A stretch of 64,000 bases of DNA, from assembly GCA_963971575.1 (NCBI GenBank), contig OZ020620.1, positions 39,842,924 through 39,906,923 of the forward strand, given 5' to 3'. The number at the start of each line of letters is the position of its first letter. Within the stretch, counting starts at the first letter, position 1. The DNA comes from Liopterus haemorrhoidalis (Eukaryota; Arthropoda; Insecta; Coleoptera; Dytiscidae). The notes beneath the pieces were generated by a model. It was not told the DNA's origin, searched no databases, and saw only the letters and a list, made by a program, of their open reading frames with translations. Below, in pieces: positions 32,404 through 44,327 of this stretch. A program made the position numbers and the translations under genes.

Positions 32404-32910
32404 TTGGGGGGCATTGAAAATGATGAAGACTTGCTTACCTATTGTCAGCACTTGGATGTTCTCCATTCTGACTTCAACCAACGATTTGAAGATGTTTTTA
32501 AAATGAACATACCCGATTGGGTTTTGGATCCTTTTTCAAGTGAAAACACTCCAAAGTTACAAGCAATAATGGAAGTGAGACAAATTACGAATTGAAATTT
32601 AAATTCAAAGACGGCTACCAACAGTTCTGGCTGCAAAAACAGATTCCTGCAGCTTATCCTGGGTTTTGGGATATAATACAAAAGTTGTTAATTGAATTTC
32701 TTCGTCATATTTAGTGGAACGTGGGTTCAGTGCGTTCACGAATCTATTAACAAAAAAAAAAAAAAAGAAACCGACTGCAAATAGCTATTCGCGCTGATTT
32801 AAGAAAACTGCTGACAAAAATAGAGCCGAGGATTGATACATGGATAAGCAACGCACCAGGTTCATCCTTCTCATTAGATGAGAATATGATTTTAATAAAT
32901 AATTTTTAAT
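32404..32910 (+). pseudogene. hAT transposase C-terminal remnant (ZBED5/SCAND3-like)
   Basis: Successive frames give YCQHLDVLHSDFNQRFEDVF, IPDWVLDPFS, then FLQLILGFGI/AYPGFWDIIQKLLIEF, and a broken dimerisation region near 32715-32910 (IRADLRKLLTKIEPRIDTWI with frameshifts). This matches the last third of SCAND3/ZBED5-type hAT transposases. Several frameshifts and an A-run near 32751 make it inactive. Confidence 0.7.
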
Positions 32911-33332
32911 TTCAATATTCAAGGTGTCCTTTTTACAACATCTTTCTTTCCTATATTTTAGAACGTAAGTAGAAATATAGATACATATATCTTTTGTTTG
33001 TTAGTTTAAAGAATGTAGATTTCCAGGGGGCGCTGGGCTAATTTTTTTCTGAACAGGGGGCGGTAGGCCAAATAAGTTTTAGAACCACTGTTGTATATTG
33101 ACAATACATTTATAATATTATCATAGTATTGGTTCACACGGATACGCCAAAGTCTGTTTACACCACAACAGTCACCAAAGTAACCAGATCTAGTTTCGTA
33201 TTACAAATTGAGACGGATTATATCTATTATTGTTTTCATAATTCCAAGAAACGATTGTCCAAAAGCTTACAGAATAGACCCTCTGAACACTGCTTTAGGT
33301 CGAATAAATTAATCAAAATAAAACAACAATTA

Positions 33333-36005
33333 TTATATATTATAATATATTATAAACCATATAATTATCATGTAAATATTTATTTTAATAATTATTTGGG
33401 AGGACTTATATTTTTTAGTCATTTTCTCAATCCAAACTATGTATCTGTCCACTCTTGTATATACTCCTGGTTTATTCTCTTTACCACAACCGGATCCATG
33501 CGATATTATTCCAACCTACAAACATTTTCAAACATTAAGAGAACATTTTAATCACGTAACCTGTAGCATTTAAAAATGTCAGACGTAGGGCAAGCAAACA
33601 AGTTATTTAACACGTGCGACATAGGCGTTAATTATTTAATGTGATTCTTGTAAGTTATGCATAAACATTTAGTGTACCATATTTATTTATTTATTTTATT
33701 TTATTTATTTAAACGCTGCGCAACAGAAAAAATCCTTGGAGTGGGATGTGTTCCAATTACAGCGCAACACAGCAAAAAATACAAAAAATAAAAATTTGAT
33801 TGTGCCTTACACACTAACTTAAGTTAAAACAAACTCATCTTGTATTACCCCTTACCCCTGAGTAGGGATGGGGAAAAAACTTCGATGTATCGAAAACATC
33901 GATGTTTGTTTTAAAAACATCGAGTTTTTACCATCGATGGTCAGCTGGCGATAGTATCGATAAAACATCGATGTCTACTACCGATGTCGATGTCTAAACT
34001 TTGAAATTCAGAAACTACCGCTAGAGGCGCAGGAATCTTAAAAATTTAATTTTTATTAAAATTACTACACAAAATATAAGCGCCATCTATTGTGATATAA
34101 CAATACTAATAGTGTTAGTTTTTATTCTTCTTAGCAGTTAGCAGAATACGAAAAAATAAGAAGAAACTTCTAATTTTTGCAAACAATGCGAACGACCAAC
34201 GACGCCAACACACTTTTTCTTTTTGAGTCTTGTTGACACTTTCCCAGTTGTTATTCCTCCAATCCCTGAATTTTTGTAAGTTGTCATTAGCTATTTTTTA
34301 TATATTGAAGTTGGCTTTTCCTGAACAAAATGATCAAAAGCTTCAATTAATCGGTAAAAGTAACTAAAATTGAAAATCTAGTTCCGTCTAAACTAAAGGA
34401 ACAGACTTTATTTCAACTAATAAAATTCAAGTATAAAAATAATTGTGTATGACAATGTTATTTTTATGTTAAATAATATAAAATTAACATTAAGATTACT
34501 ATATTAGTATTGTAATAAAATCCAATATTTCATTGTAGAAATGTAAAAATAGTAAGGTCTGTTCTTTTGGTTTAGGCGGAACTAGATTTTCAATTCTAGT
34601 TACTTTTACCGATTGATTGAAGCTTTTGATCATTTTGTTCAAGAAAATTCAACTTCAATATATAAAAAAATATCTAATGACTAATTACAAAAATGAAAAT
34701 TGCGGTTAGTTCCGCCTAATCGTTTGGAATAGACTGTAGGTACAAATTAGGATTATTATATTGGGTATAATAATATTAATGTGAAATTAATTACTATTAA
34801 AAAGGAATATTTCTATTTCAAAATCTAATAAATGCTTTTTGTGTATTATATGTTACTTTTTTCGTATTTTATCTTTACATTATTAAATAAAACCTATATA
34901 ATATAAATAAATAGCTTTTTTTAATATTAATAAAACATCGATGTTTCCGATACATCGATGTTTTTCTTTCGATGTTTTTTAAACATCGATAGTAAGCGCC
35001 GATGTTAACATTTGCCATTGCTTTGCCTTCGATGTACAACCCTACCCCTGAGTATCGACGAACCCATTGGAGTGGTGCAGAGAACGACTACAATAAGTCT
35101 GTTCTTTTCGCTACCTTGCGTTTTACTGCAAGACACGGCTGTATTGACGCGGCGTTAAATTTATTACTGCGGCTGAAAGAAATTAAACCAAATTGCCAAT
35201 TCAAACGAACAGAAAATATTGACGCCGCCGTAAACCGCAGACGCAAGGTAGCGAAAAGAACAGACCTATTGGAACAAGGAATGGAATACGATATTCTTTA
35301 GCAACGAATCCAGATTCTGTTTGGGTATGCATGATAGCCGAGCAAGTGTGAGAAGATGACGTTATCCTCAATTTTATGAGGAAAAGCCAGTGCACTACAC
35401 CGTTGGAGTTATGGTGTGGGGGACTATGGCTTATAGCAGTAGGTCACCTTTGGTCTTCATCAGAGGTAACATGACCGCCCAGCGTTACATTCAGGAATTA
35501 GTGGAAACACATATTCTATCCTACTTCAGGACCCTCCACAATCCACTGTTTCAGCAAGACAATGAGCGCCCACAAATCCAGAGTTGTGTTGGACTATTTT
35601 GAGCATAATTAAATCAATATGTTGCCTTGGGTACCAAGATCTCTCGATCTTGAACCCTTTGAACACGTCTGGGACTTTATGGGTAGAAAATTACTAAATT
35701 TATTCTCCACAGACTCTAGCGGCACTTTGTCATGAGGTACAGGTAGCCTGGGATAAGATAACTCAGGAGGAAATCGATCATCTAAGTAGGAGTCTATGTT
35801 TCTAAGCACACCATGGGGACTCAACCAATTATTAATTTTTCTTGGGTTCTAACTGTCCGATTCTCTGCAAATTTTGATCGTTTCCTTACCTTACCCTAAC
35901 AAACATGTATACCAAAAATTACTGAAATAAACTAATTATTACCGAGCGTTCTTTTTTAGGGTTTTGTAGGTATGACCAAAAAACCCTTATACCGTCATTT
36001 TGTCA

Positions 36006-36042
<37 letters not shown>

Positions 36043-39000
36043 TCGGTAAAAATTGTAGCCAAACGGCTAAACCTAGAGAGTTGAAATTTGGCATGCTTAT
36101 ACAACTCTTTGACCCGCACATAGGAAAAATACTAAAACATCTAAAAAACATACCCCCCTAAAAATATAAACAAATATGTGCTCATCGAAAACAAAAATAT
36201 TTTTTTTAAATTTTGTGTAGGGTATCAAATGAAAGCCCTTAGTACGTGGATTAACGATCAAATTTTTATTTTTGCAAAATAAATTATTTTGACGTGATTT
36301 TTGTCAAAATTGTGCAAAAAAATTTTTGTCCCACACCCTGTAGCCCAGATGGTTTAAACTAAAAATCTGAAAAAATTCTAAGTAATGTATATTGGTGTGA
36401 ACCGGAATAGTACAACAGGAATTTTTGATCAGATTATGTTTTCGGAAAATAATGCATTTTTTGTGTTTTTAACCAAAATATGTTAAATATTTAATTCGCT
36501 ATGTAACCAAGTTGATACGTCAGCGCTCATAGCGATGTGCGTTTAGTCCTTGGTTTTCTAATTTCTCAAACAGGTAACTTGCAAACTAGAGTTCGAATCC
36601 TATCAATTGTAATGTTTTTGTTTTTTTTTGCAGTTTTCTTTTGTTTAAATTATTTTGTCAAAATTCTAGATATATTTTGGTAAATTTTGCATTTAATTTT
36701 TAAAAGCGTAAATTTAATAACCAGTGGGAAGTGTTGAAATTATAATTTAATTCTGTTTGATGTATACGAAATCAGAGGGCAGGGCTAATGATTTAAGCAA
36801 CCAATAGAAGGGATAGGCGCAATTTTCAAAATCTTAATGAACCTTGCTATGTAAAAAAAATACTGCACATATTTAGAAACTTAAATAATGGTATTAGGCA
36901 TTCGAATTAAAATTCATAAAAAAATATTTTGACATAAAATTTGTTTTGGCATCCCAAATAATCATCATTCAGTTATTAAATACCTACAAAACCCTGAAAT
37001 GTGTGAAAATTCACACTTCACATCAATTTTTTTAATGTCGCATTATGTAAAATTTTGTCTGAATCCTATTATTACGAGAGTTTTTCGTAAACTAAGATCC
37101 GAATCGCCGTAGCTAATCGAATGTTGCGCGAATATTTAAAAGCGCATGAGCACCGACCCCTGGCATGCCTTGCGCGTCAAACGACGTCATTTGCATTGGT
37201 ATTGTTGCAGTGTGCTGTTTGCAGTGTCACTTCAAAATGTTTAAAACAATTGATCAGCCCGCCGACTGTAAAATACGTTCAGTGTTTCGGTTTTTGACAG
37301 CAAGGAACGTTTCAGCAGCGGTAATTCATCAGCAGATAAGTGTACTGCTCTAATGCGATGAGTAATGGCAAAATGCGTCAGTAGGTGAGAGCTTTCAAGG
37401 TCGGGCGGGAAAATATCCATGATGAACCGCGATCAGGCCGACCATTAGCCATCACAGAAGATTTGGTTAATGCCGTGGACAAAAAGATTCGTGAAGACCG
37501 GCGATTCACAGTGTCAACTTTAGCATTGGAATTTCCGAATGTGGGCAGAACAACTTTGCACAAAGTCTCTGAAAATTTGAAATTTCATAAATTGTGCGCA
37601 CGTTGGGTTCCCAGGCTGCTTACTGAGGAACACCAAATGAAAAGAGAGGCTTGTGCTCTTGATTTTTTAGACCGATATCATAAGGAAGGTGATAAACTTT
37701 TAGAGAACATTGTCATAGGGGACGAAACGTGGGTTTATCACATGACCCTAGAGTCAATGAAATGGCGTCACACGACATCACCAGCCAAAGTCAAAGCCAA
37801 GCAGACAATCTCAACACGCAAGATTATGGCAACCGTGTTTTGGGATAGACATGGAGTCGTGTTAGTCGAGTTTATGCAGCAAGGCAACAATAGGCAACAA
37901 TAAATGCAGTCGCTTACTGCGCTACCCTGACTAAACTTCGACGTGCAATACAGAATATGCAACGTGGCCTTCTGACGTCTGGCGTTTTGTTGCTGCATGA
38001 CAATGCCCGACCCCATTCTGCCATTCACTCCCAAATTCTGATCAGATCTTTTGGATGGGAACAGATTGACCACCCACCGTACAGTCCAGACTTGGCGCCC
38101 AGCGATTTTCACCTGTTCCGCTACCTAAATGAGTTTCTCGGCGGCAAGCGCTTCGCCACAGATGATGAGGTGAAAGAAGCAGTTGAAGACTTGTTATCCT
38201 TACAGGCCGCAGACTTCTATGACTTAGGCCCAGTATTTCGAACCATAGATAAAATTGCCTATCTATGGGTTAAGTTGTTATCAAGGGAATAAACGATTTT
38301 TTGCGTATTTCCCATTATTTATCTATAGAGTAACTAAGTTATCTATAGGATAAGTTATTCACAACCTGTAGGTACTGATAAATATTATCCATTGGATAAA
38401 AATGACAGATCTTGACAGATAGGTATCAAAAAACATTTTATTGATAAATATATGTACATAATATAAGCATATATACGTAAAATATATATTATAACAGGTA
38501 TTATGTACATATTACATATACCTACACTTTATATACATATTACATACACCTGTTTCCATTATGTGTACTATTTTATTGTGTAATTACCTATATCAAAATA
38601 AATTTAAAATAATTTAGTAATCTACTTTAATTTATACTGAAGTAAAAAAATATTGTCGATTATTTTTCGATAATTTACATTTATTTTTAAAGAAAGAAAT
38701 CATGGATGCTAATTTAGAAGATTTGCAAGCAGACGATGATGAAGAAATTGTAGAGTATTTAGAACGTCCATACATAGTTCGTGTTAAGCTGCATTCACAC
38801 CTCTGTAAATCAACACGTTGTACGCTATGGATAATTTTTAAACGAGGTCATTTGGTATGATCGGACATGCTCGTGCTTTGTCGTTGCTATACTACTGTTG
38901 AACGATATAGTACGAGCTTGTCCGATCATACCAATTGCACTCGTTTAAAAACTATCCATAACGCACAGAGTGTTAAATAACTGAGCTCTGAATACAGCTT

Positions 39001-42000
39001 TAGACCAAATCATATGAACCATTGGGATGAGAAATAAACGGTCGTATTTAATTTTCAGTGTTTTCATTTCCAGGGCCGGGCCGATCATTTTTGGCGCCTT
39101 TTGATTTTATCCCCCTCCCCCTTTTTTCCACACCCATTTTCTGACCCATCTCCCCTCAAGCCAATATCTTGTTTCGTAAAAACCTCTACATTTTTTCATC
39201 AATCCTATATTATTATACAGGGACCGTCAGTTAAACCTGACGGTTTTTAAACGGGGATAATTTAATAAATACACACAATATTTTCCAAACGAGCTTTTAT
39301 TTAGGTAAAAGAAGAAGAATGGAAATTATAAAAAAAAAGAGGAGCATTACGACGCAAAAATAACATCAGTCAAATGATTATAAGTGATTTTTTTTAACCC
39401 CTGCAATATTTTTTAAAATGTTGCATTTTGTCACCATCTGTACAAATAATTATCCTGCCATAAACATAGAAAGTTCAAATGATTAGATTTTTAGAAAATT
39501 TGGCGGGTAAATGTTAAAGATGAGTAAATAGGGATCTTCACGAATTCCTCTGGTTCAGGTCACTTAAATCCATAACAGATGTTGGCCATCAATAACATTG
39601 AAACCTTTCTTACACTTGATTTTGGTTGAAACAAGTGCCGTCCAAATACAGCACTACCAGAAATAATAAAATATTTTTTGCCAAATTTGATAATCACGAC
39701 TATTTTGGCCCACTAAAAAAGATTCTTTTTGGCGCCTTGATAAATCCGGCGCCTGAGGCGATCGCCTCGCCGCCTCACCCATCGGGCCGGCCCTGTTCAT
39801 TTCTATTCTGTATGCAGGATGCATTAAACATAATACATTTTTTTATCCTAGGCCCCTTGTTTATCTTTTAGATTTACAGCGTCCGTAGCTTTATTTTCTA
39901 TAACATTTTTACATTTTAACAAAAGATTTACAAATTGCTTGTTTCGGAAATATTGAAATTTGCGCTTCTTTGGCGTTTATCGCATATTTTTCTGTACAAA
40001 ATTTTGACAGTTGTAATGTATTTTGACAGTTGTATCTATCTCTCTTTTATTCGTGCGAGTTGCGTATATGTCTCTCTTTGTTTAAGATAACGCTACTAAT
40101 ACCAACATAAAAAAACATTCGAATATATTATTATCAATCAGAATAGCTATCTACGAGATAACTAGAGTTGGAAATACAGAAAGAAATTTATCCTAGTGAC
40201 TATCAAATGGATAATATTATCCCATTGATAGTTATTCTTATAAATAACAGTAAGGTGGAAATACCGGGCCTTAGGCATATAAAAGCTTGTAGAACGTTAT
40301 GATAAATGTTTAAACAAAAATGGAAACTATATAGAAAAATAGAGAAAGATTTAAGGAAATAAATAAAAAAAGTTTTTTGAAAGAATCTGTGAGGGTTCAT
40401 TTTTTATAAGCTTAGTTTACGAATAACCCTCGTTATTCATTAATTATATTACCTACGGACATAATTCATCAAAAATATAATTGTACCTGTGTGCCATTAC
40501 AAGTTAAAGGTCCTCCAGAATCTCCATTACAAGTATCTCTCAATTTTACGTCATCCATTGTACAGAGTTGAGAACTTTTCACATAATCAGGACCTTGTCC
40601 CATAAGAGTGCAGCATTTCTTGTTTGAAATGATTGGCAGTTCAACTTCTTGTAACTGATTAAATACTTTTGTATTTTCAGCAGCCATACCCCAACCAATA
40701 GCTATGCACGAAGTAGGTGGTTTATCTGGATTAGTATATTTCTTTTTCGGTAGATGTACGGGCAATATTTTATCGGTAAATTGAATGGGTTCACGGAGTC
40801 TCATGAGTGCAATATCGTTGTATAATGTATTTCTGTCATATTTATGGTGTATGAAAGAGCTGCAAATTGAATGTTCTTGTGACAAGCAGTACGGTGTTAA
40901 ACTATATGATGACCCAGCAACTATTTGAAATAAATTAACATCAATTTTGACATTAGTCCTGAAAATAATCAGTTAGTTAATATTTTTGGCGCATAGCAAC
41001 AATCGCTATTTGCACCCAGTAGCGGATTTAAATATATCATTGAATAAAAAGACTAAGGCCCGGTCTTTCCACCTTCAGATAAAGTCCCTGGTAACTATCT
41101 GACAGATAAGGTTATTTGTAACTTCATCTGCTGAGTAAATGTCATCCCTTCTTTCTATACAAATGTATCTATCGGATAGTTATCTAACGGATAATGAGAC
41201 TGACGTATTGGATTCACTGACTGGTATTGACAGTTATTCAGCAGATGAAGTTACAAATAACCTTATCTGTCAGATAGTTACCTGGGACTTTAACTGAAGG
41301 TGGAAAGACCGGGCCTAAAGGAAGCAGACTATAATCCGTCTCAATTTGTAATACGAAACTAGATCTGGTTACTTTGGGGACTGTTGTGGTGTAAACAGAC
41401 TTTGGCGTATCCGTGTGAACCAATACTATGATAATATTATAAATGTATTGTCAATATACAACATAAACCAGTGGCGAAGGGAAACCTCAGCTAGTCTTGC
41501 CCTCCCATAAAAAAAAAAAAATTAATTTAAATTTTTTAAAAATATTTAGATAAATCTTCAAAAATACAGTCTGTTCCAAACGGTTAAGCGGAACTAAATG
41601 GGAATTTAGTTCTTTTAGGTTGTCACGAGAAGGGACTTTGCTTGGGTTATTTAATTTTTCACGTTGGGATGTCAAAATTTAAAATTCCAACAATGAAACC
41701 ATGGAAACGAATGACATATGTCAAAATTAAATATTTTTTTTAGATATTTTAATGACAAAAAAATAAATAAATGGGAAATTTATATTAAGAATGACACAAA
41801 AAATCAAAATATAAAGAAAATGACATTTTAAAATGATATTAACCTTAACCAAAAAATGTTTATTGTAAGTATGATTTACAAAGCTTAAACAAAACGGCCG
41901 AAAGGCACGGTTTAAACGATGAAAGTAACTAGATTGCAAAATCTAGTTCCGCTTAACCGTTTGGAACAGACTGTACATCAAATTCTATACAAATTTTTGT

Positions 42001-42381
42001 CCAAGGCTTGGTTTACTAGTTACGAATTAATTATCATAACCATGGAAACGTTACATATAAGTATGAAAAAATTGAGACTGAAAATTTTAAATAATTTTAC
42101 AAAAAAATTTCAAAATTTTTCGTTTTATAAAAAACGTCTCAAATAAAAGGTATTAGTTATTGTATTTATAGTAACTTTTGTTCAATAAATTATTTCGAAA
42201 TATTGTTCTGTTGCTAAATATTTGCAAAAATCTTAAAACCGACACGAGTAAACTCCCATTTCTAGTCAACCGATCTTCATAAAAAACAATAGGGTTCTTC
42301 CCATTTAATAGGAGAATTTTTTAGTACCAGAACGAATTCTCTAAGTTGAACCGTTCTTGAGTTATCGTGTATACACACTGC

Positions 42382-42429
<48 letters not shown>

Positions 42430-44269
42430 CAGACACACACACACACAGACACACAAACATACGGACGACACTTCGAAAATAGATTTTTTGGAGTCCCTGG
42501 ACCATGAAACGTGGTCATCAGTCAAAATCTCGAAATCGAACATTTTCGCGAATACAATACTTGCCCCTTATATATTAAGGTCGGGCAAGTAAAAATGAAC
42601 TTTCCCTGTTAGTTACGTATTACAAAATGAGACAGATATAATCCGTCTCAATTTGTAATATGAAACTAGATCTGGTTACTTTGGTGACTGTTGTGGTGTA
42701 AACAGACTTTGCCGTATCCGTGTGAACCAATACTATGACAATATTATAAATGTATTGTCAATATACAACATAAAAAATGAACTTTCACTGTTAGTTCCGT
42801 ATAACAAAATGAGACAGATAATAATATATGAATTTTTAAATATAATCTGTCTCAATTTGTAATACGAAACTAGATCTAGTTACTTTGGTGACTGTTGTGG
42901 TGTAAACAGACTTTGGCGTATCCGTGTGAACCAATATAAGCAGTTCACTTTTGTAAGAACAAACTAAATATGGTTATTTTGGTTACTTTTATAGTGTGTT
43001 ACTGACTTTAAATGTCAATTAAAAATATTCCTTACACTGTAAAACCAACTTTAGGTTGATAAGGTTATGATCATTATAATTAAGATACCATTTTTCATTA
43101 TGACATATGTCAAATGGATCGACATTTTAAAAAAGTGACATTTTTTAATACCAACATGACATACAGCTTCAAAGGTGCAAACTATTGAAAACAAAATTCC
43201 CTCTTAGTTTGTTCTTACAAAAATGAACAGCTTATACTATGATAATATTATAAATGTATTGTCAATATACAACATAAAAAATTGATGTGAAGTGTGAATT
43301 TTCACACATTTCAGGGTTTTGCAGGTATTTAGTAAGTGAATGATGATTATTTGGGGTGCCAAAACAAATTTTATGACAAAATATTTTTTTATGAATTTTA
43401 ATTCGAATGCCTATTACCATTATTTAAGTTTTTAAAGATGTGCAGTATTTTTTTTTTTATATATCAAGGTTCATTAAGATTTTGAAAATTGCGCCTATGG
43501 CTTCCATTGGTTGTTTTTAGTCATAGCTCCTCCCCTTTGATTTCGTGTACATTCAAATATATAATTAAATTATAATTTCAACAATTTCCACTGGTTATTA
43601 AATTTACGCTATTAAAAATTAAATGCAACAATTGCCAAAATATAATTAAAATTTTGAAAAAATAATTTAAACAATATAAAAATGCAAAAAATAAATAAAA
43701 AATAATATTGTCTCCGTAGGACTCGAACATGAGTCCGATTACGAATTCTTGGACAGAACGCAAGTATCTTAGCCACAGCACCAAGAAACACGTTACTGTT
43801 GAGCGTATTATATAACTATAAGTTGTCAACATTATTAGCAAAAAAACACAAAAAATGCTTTTTTTTCCAAAAACATAATCTGATCAAAAATTCCTGTTGA
43901 ACTATTCCGGTTCACACCAATGTACATTACTTAGAATTTTTTCAGATTTTTAGTTTAAACCATCTGGGCTACAGGGTGTGGGACAAAATTTTTTTTGCAC
44001 AATATTGGCGAAAATCGCTTCAAAATAATTTATTTTGGAAAAATAAAAATTTGATCGTTAATTCACGTACCAAGGGCTTTCATTTGATACCCTACTCAGA
44101 ATTTAAAAAAAATATTTTTTTTTTCGATGAGCACATATTTGTTTATATTTTTAGGGGGATATGTTTTTTAGATGTTTTAGTATTTTTCCTATGTGCGGGT
44201 CAACGAGTTGTATAAGCATGCCAAATTTCAACTCTCTAGGTTTAGCCGTTCGGCTACAATTTTTACCGA

Positions 44270-44327
<58 letters not shown>

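Larger units (their letters stand above)
31849..33090 (+). mobile_element. hAT element nested in F2, itself carrying an inner F2
   Basis: Ends CAGTGATTCTCAAAGTGGGC and, inverted, CAGTGGTTCTAAAACTTATT. Perfect 8-bp duplication TTGTATAT (31841-31848, 33091-33098). Inside, 31916-32383 is a long-form F2 MITE. The coding remnant is at 32404-32910. Confidence 0.9.
31790..33218. mobile_element. F2 MITE (outer) split by a hAT element
   Basis: The outer F2 ends lie at 31790 (ATCTGTCTCATTTTG) and 33218 (inverted). The F2 sequence is interrupted at TTGTATAT by the hAT at 31849-33090 and resumes with TTGTATATTGACAATAC. Confidence 0.85.
38227..40270 (+). mobile_element. PIF/Harbinger element nested in mariner
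   Basis: GGCCCAGTATTTCGAACC to GGAAATACCGGGCC, flanked by TTA (38224-38226, 40271-40273), the PIF/Harbinger target. Coding traces are limited to 38702-38780 ([20 protein letters not shown]), which resembles a HARBI1 N-terminus. It carries a foldback (38822-38962) and a hAT (39071-39795). Confidence 0.8.
37237..40341 (+). pseudogene. mariner (DD34D) transposase pseudogene, interrupted
   Basis: [20 protein letters not shown] starts the protein at 37237. A frame break follows near 37350. The main frame at 37385-37903 carries [20 protein letters not shown] and GDETWVYH (first Asp). A short frame change around 37900 leads to [10 protein letters not shown] (second Asp) and [13 protein letters not shown] (third Asp, 34 residues on). 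After DFYDLG the sequence enters the Harbinger at 38227. The last ~23 codons, [19 protein letters not shown], follow at 40271-40341 after one stop. All catalytic Asp residues persist, but the frame has breaks and an insertion. Confidence 0.88.
37072..40435 (+). mobile_element. mariner element split by a Harbinger insertion
   Basis: Inverted ends ACGAGAGTTTTTCGTAAACT at the left and AGTTTACGAATAACCCTCGT at the right bound a mariner of ~1.3 kb once the Harbinger at 38227-40270 is set aside. The mariner frame stops at the Harbinger edge and resumes directly after it. Confidence 0.85.
41331..42637. mobile_element. F2 MITE (first of three in a row) carrying F4, which carries F1
   Basis: F2 runs from 41331 (ATAATCCGTCTCAATTTG) and is broken after ATACAACATAAA at 41467. 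F4 occupies 41468-42590 and F2 resumes with AAAAATGAACTTTCCC. The empty site is seen in the adjacent short copy at 42641-42819. Confidence 0.85.

Noticed and set aside
33129..33551. Plus-strand 140-codon frame
   Set aside because: Covers F2 sequence and the antisense of SP4 exon 3.
41727..41939. Recurring [19 protein letters not shown] protein (also 16452-16649, 44885-45166)
   Set aside because: Identical frame in several F1 MITE copies; it is the MITE sequence translated, without coding signature.
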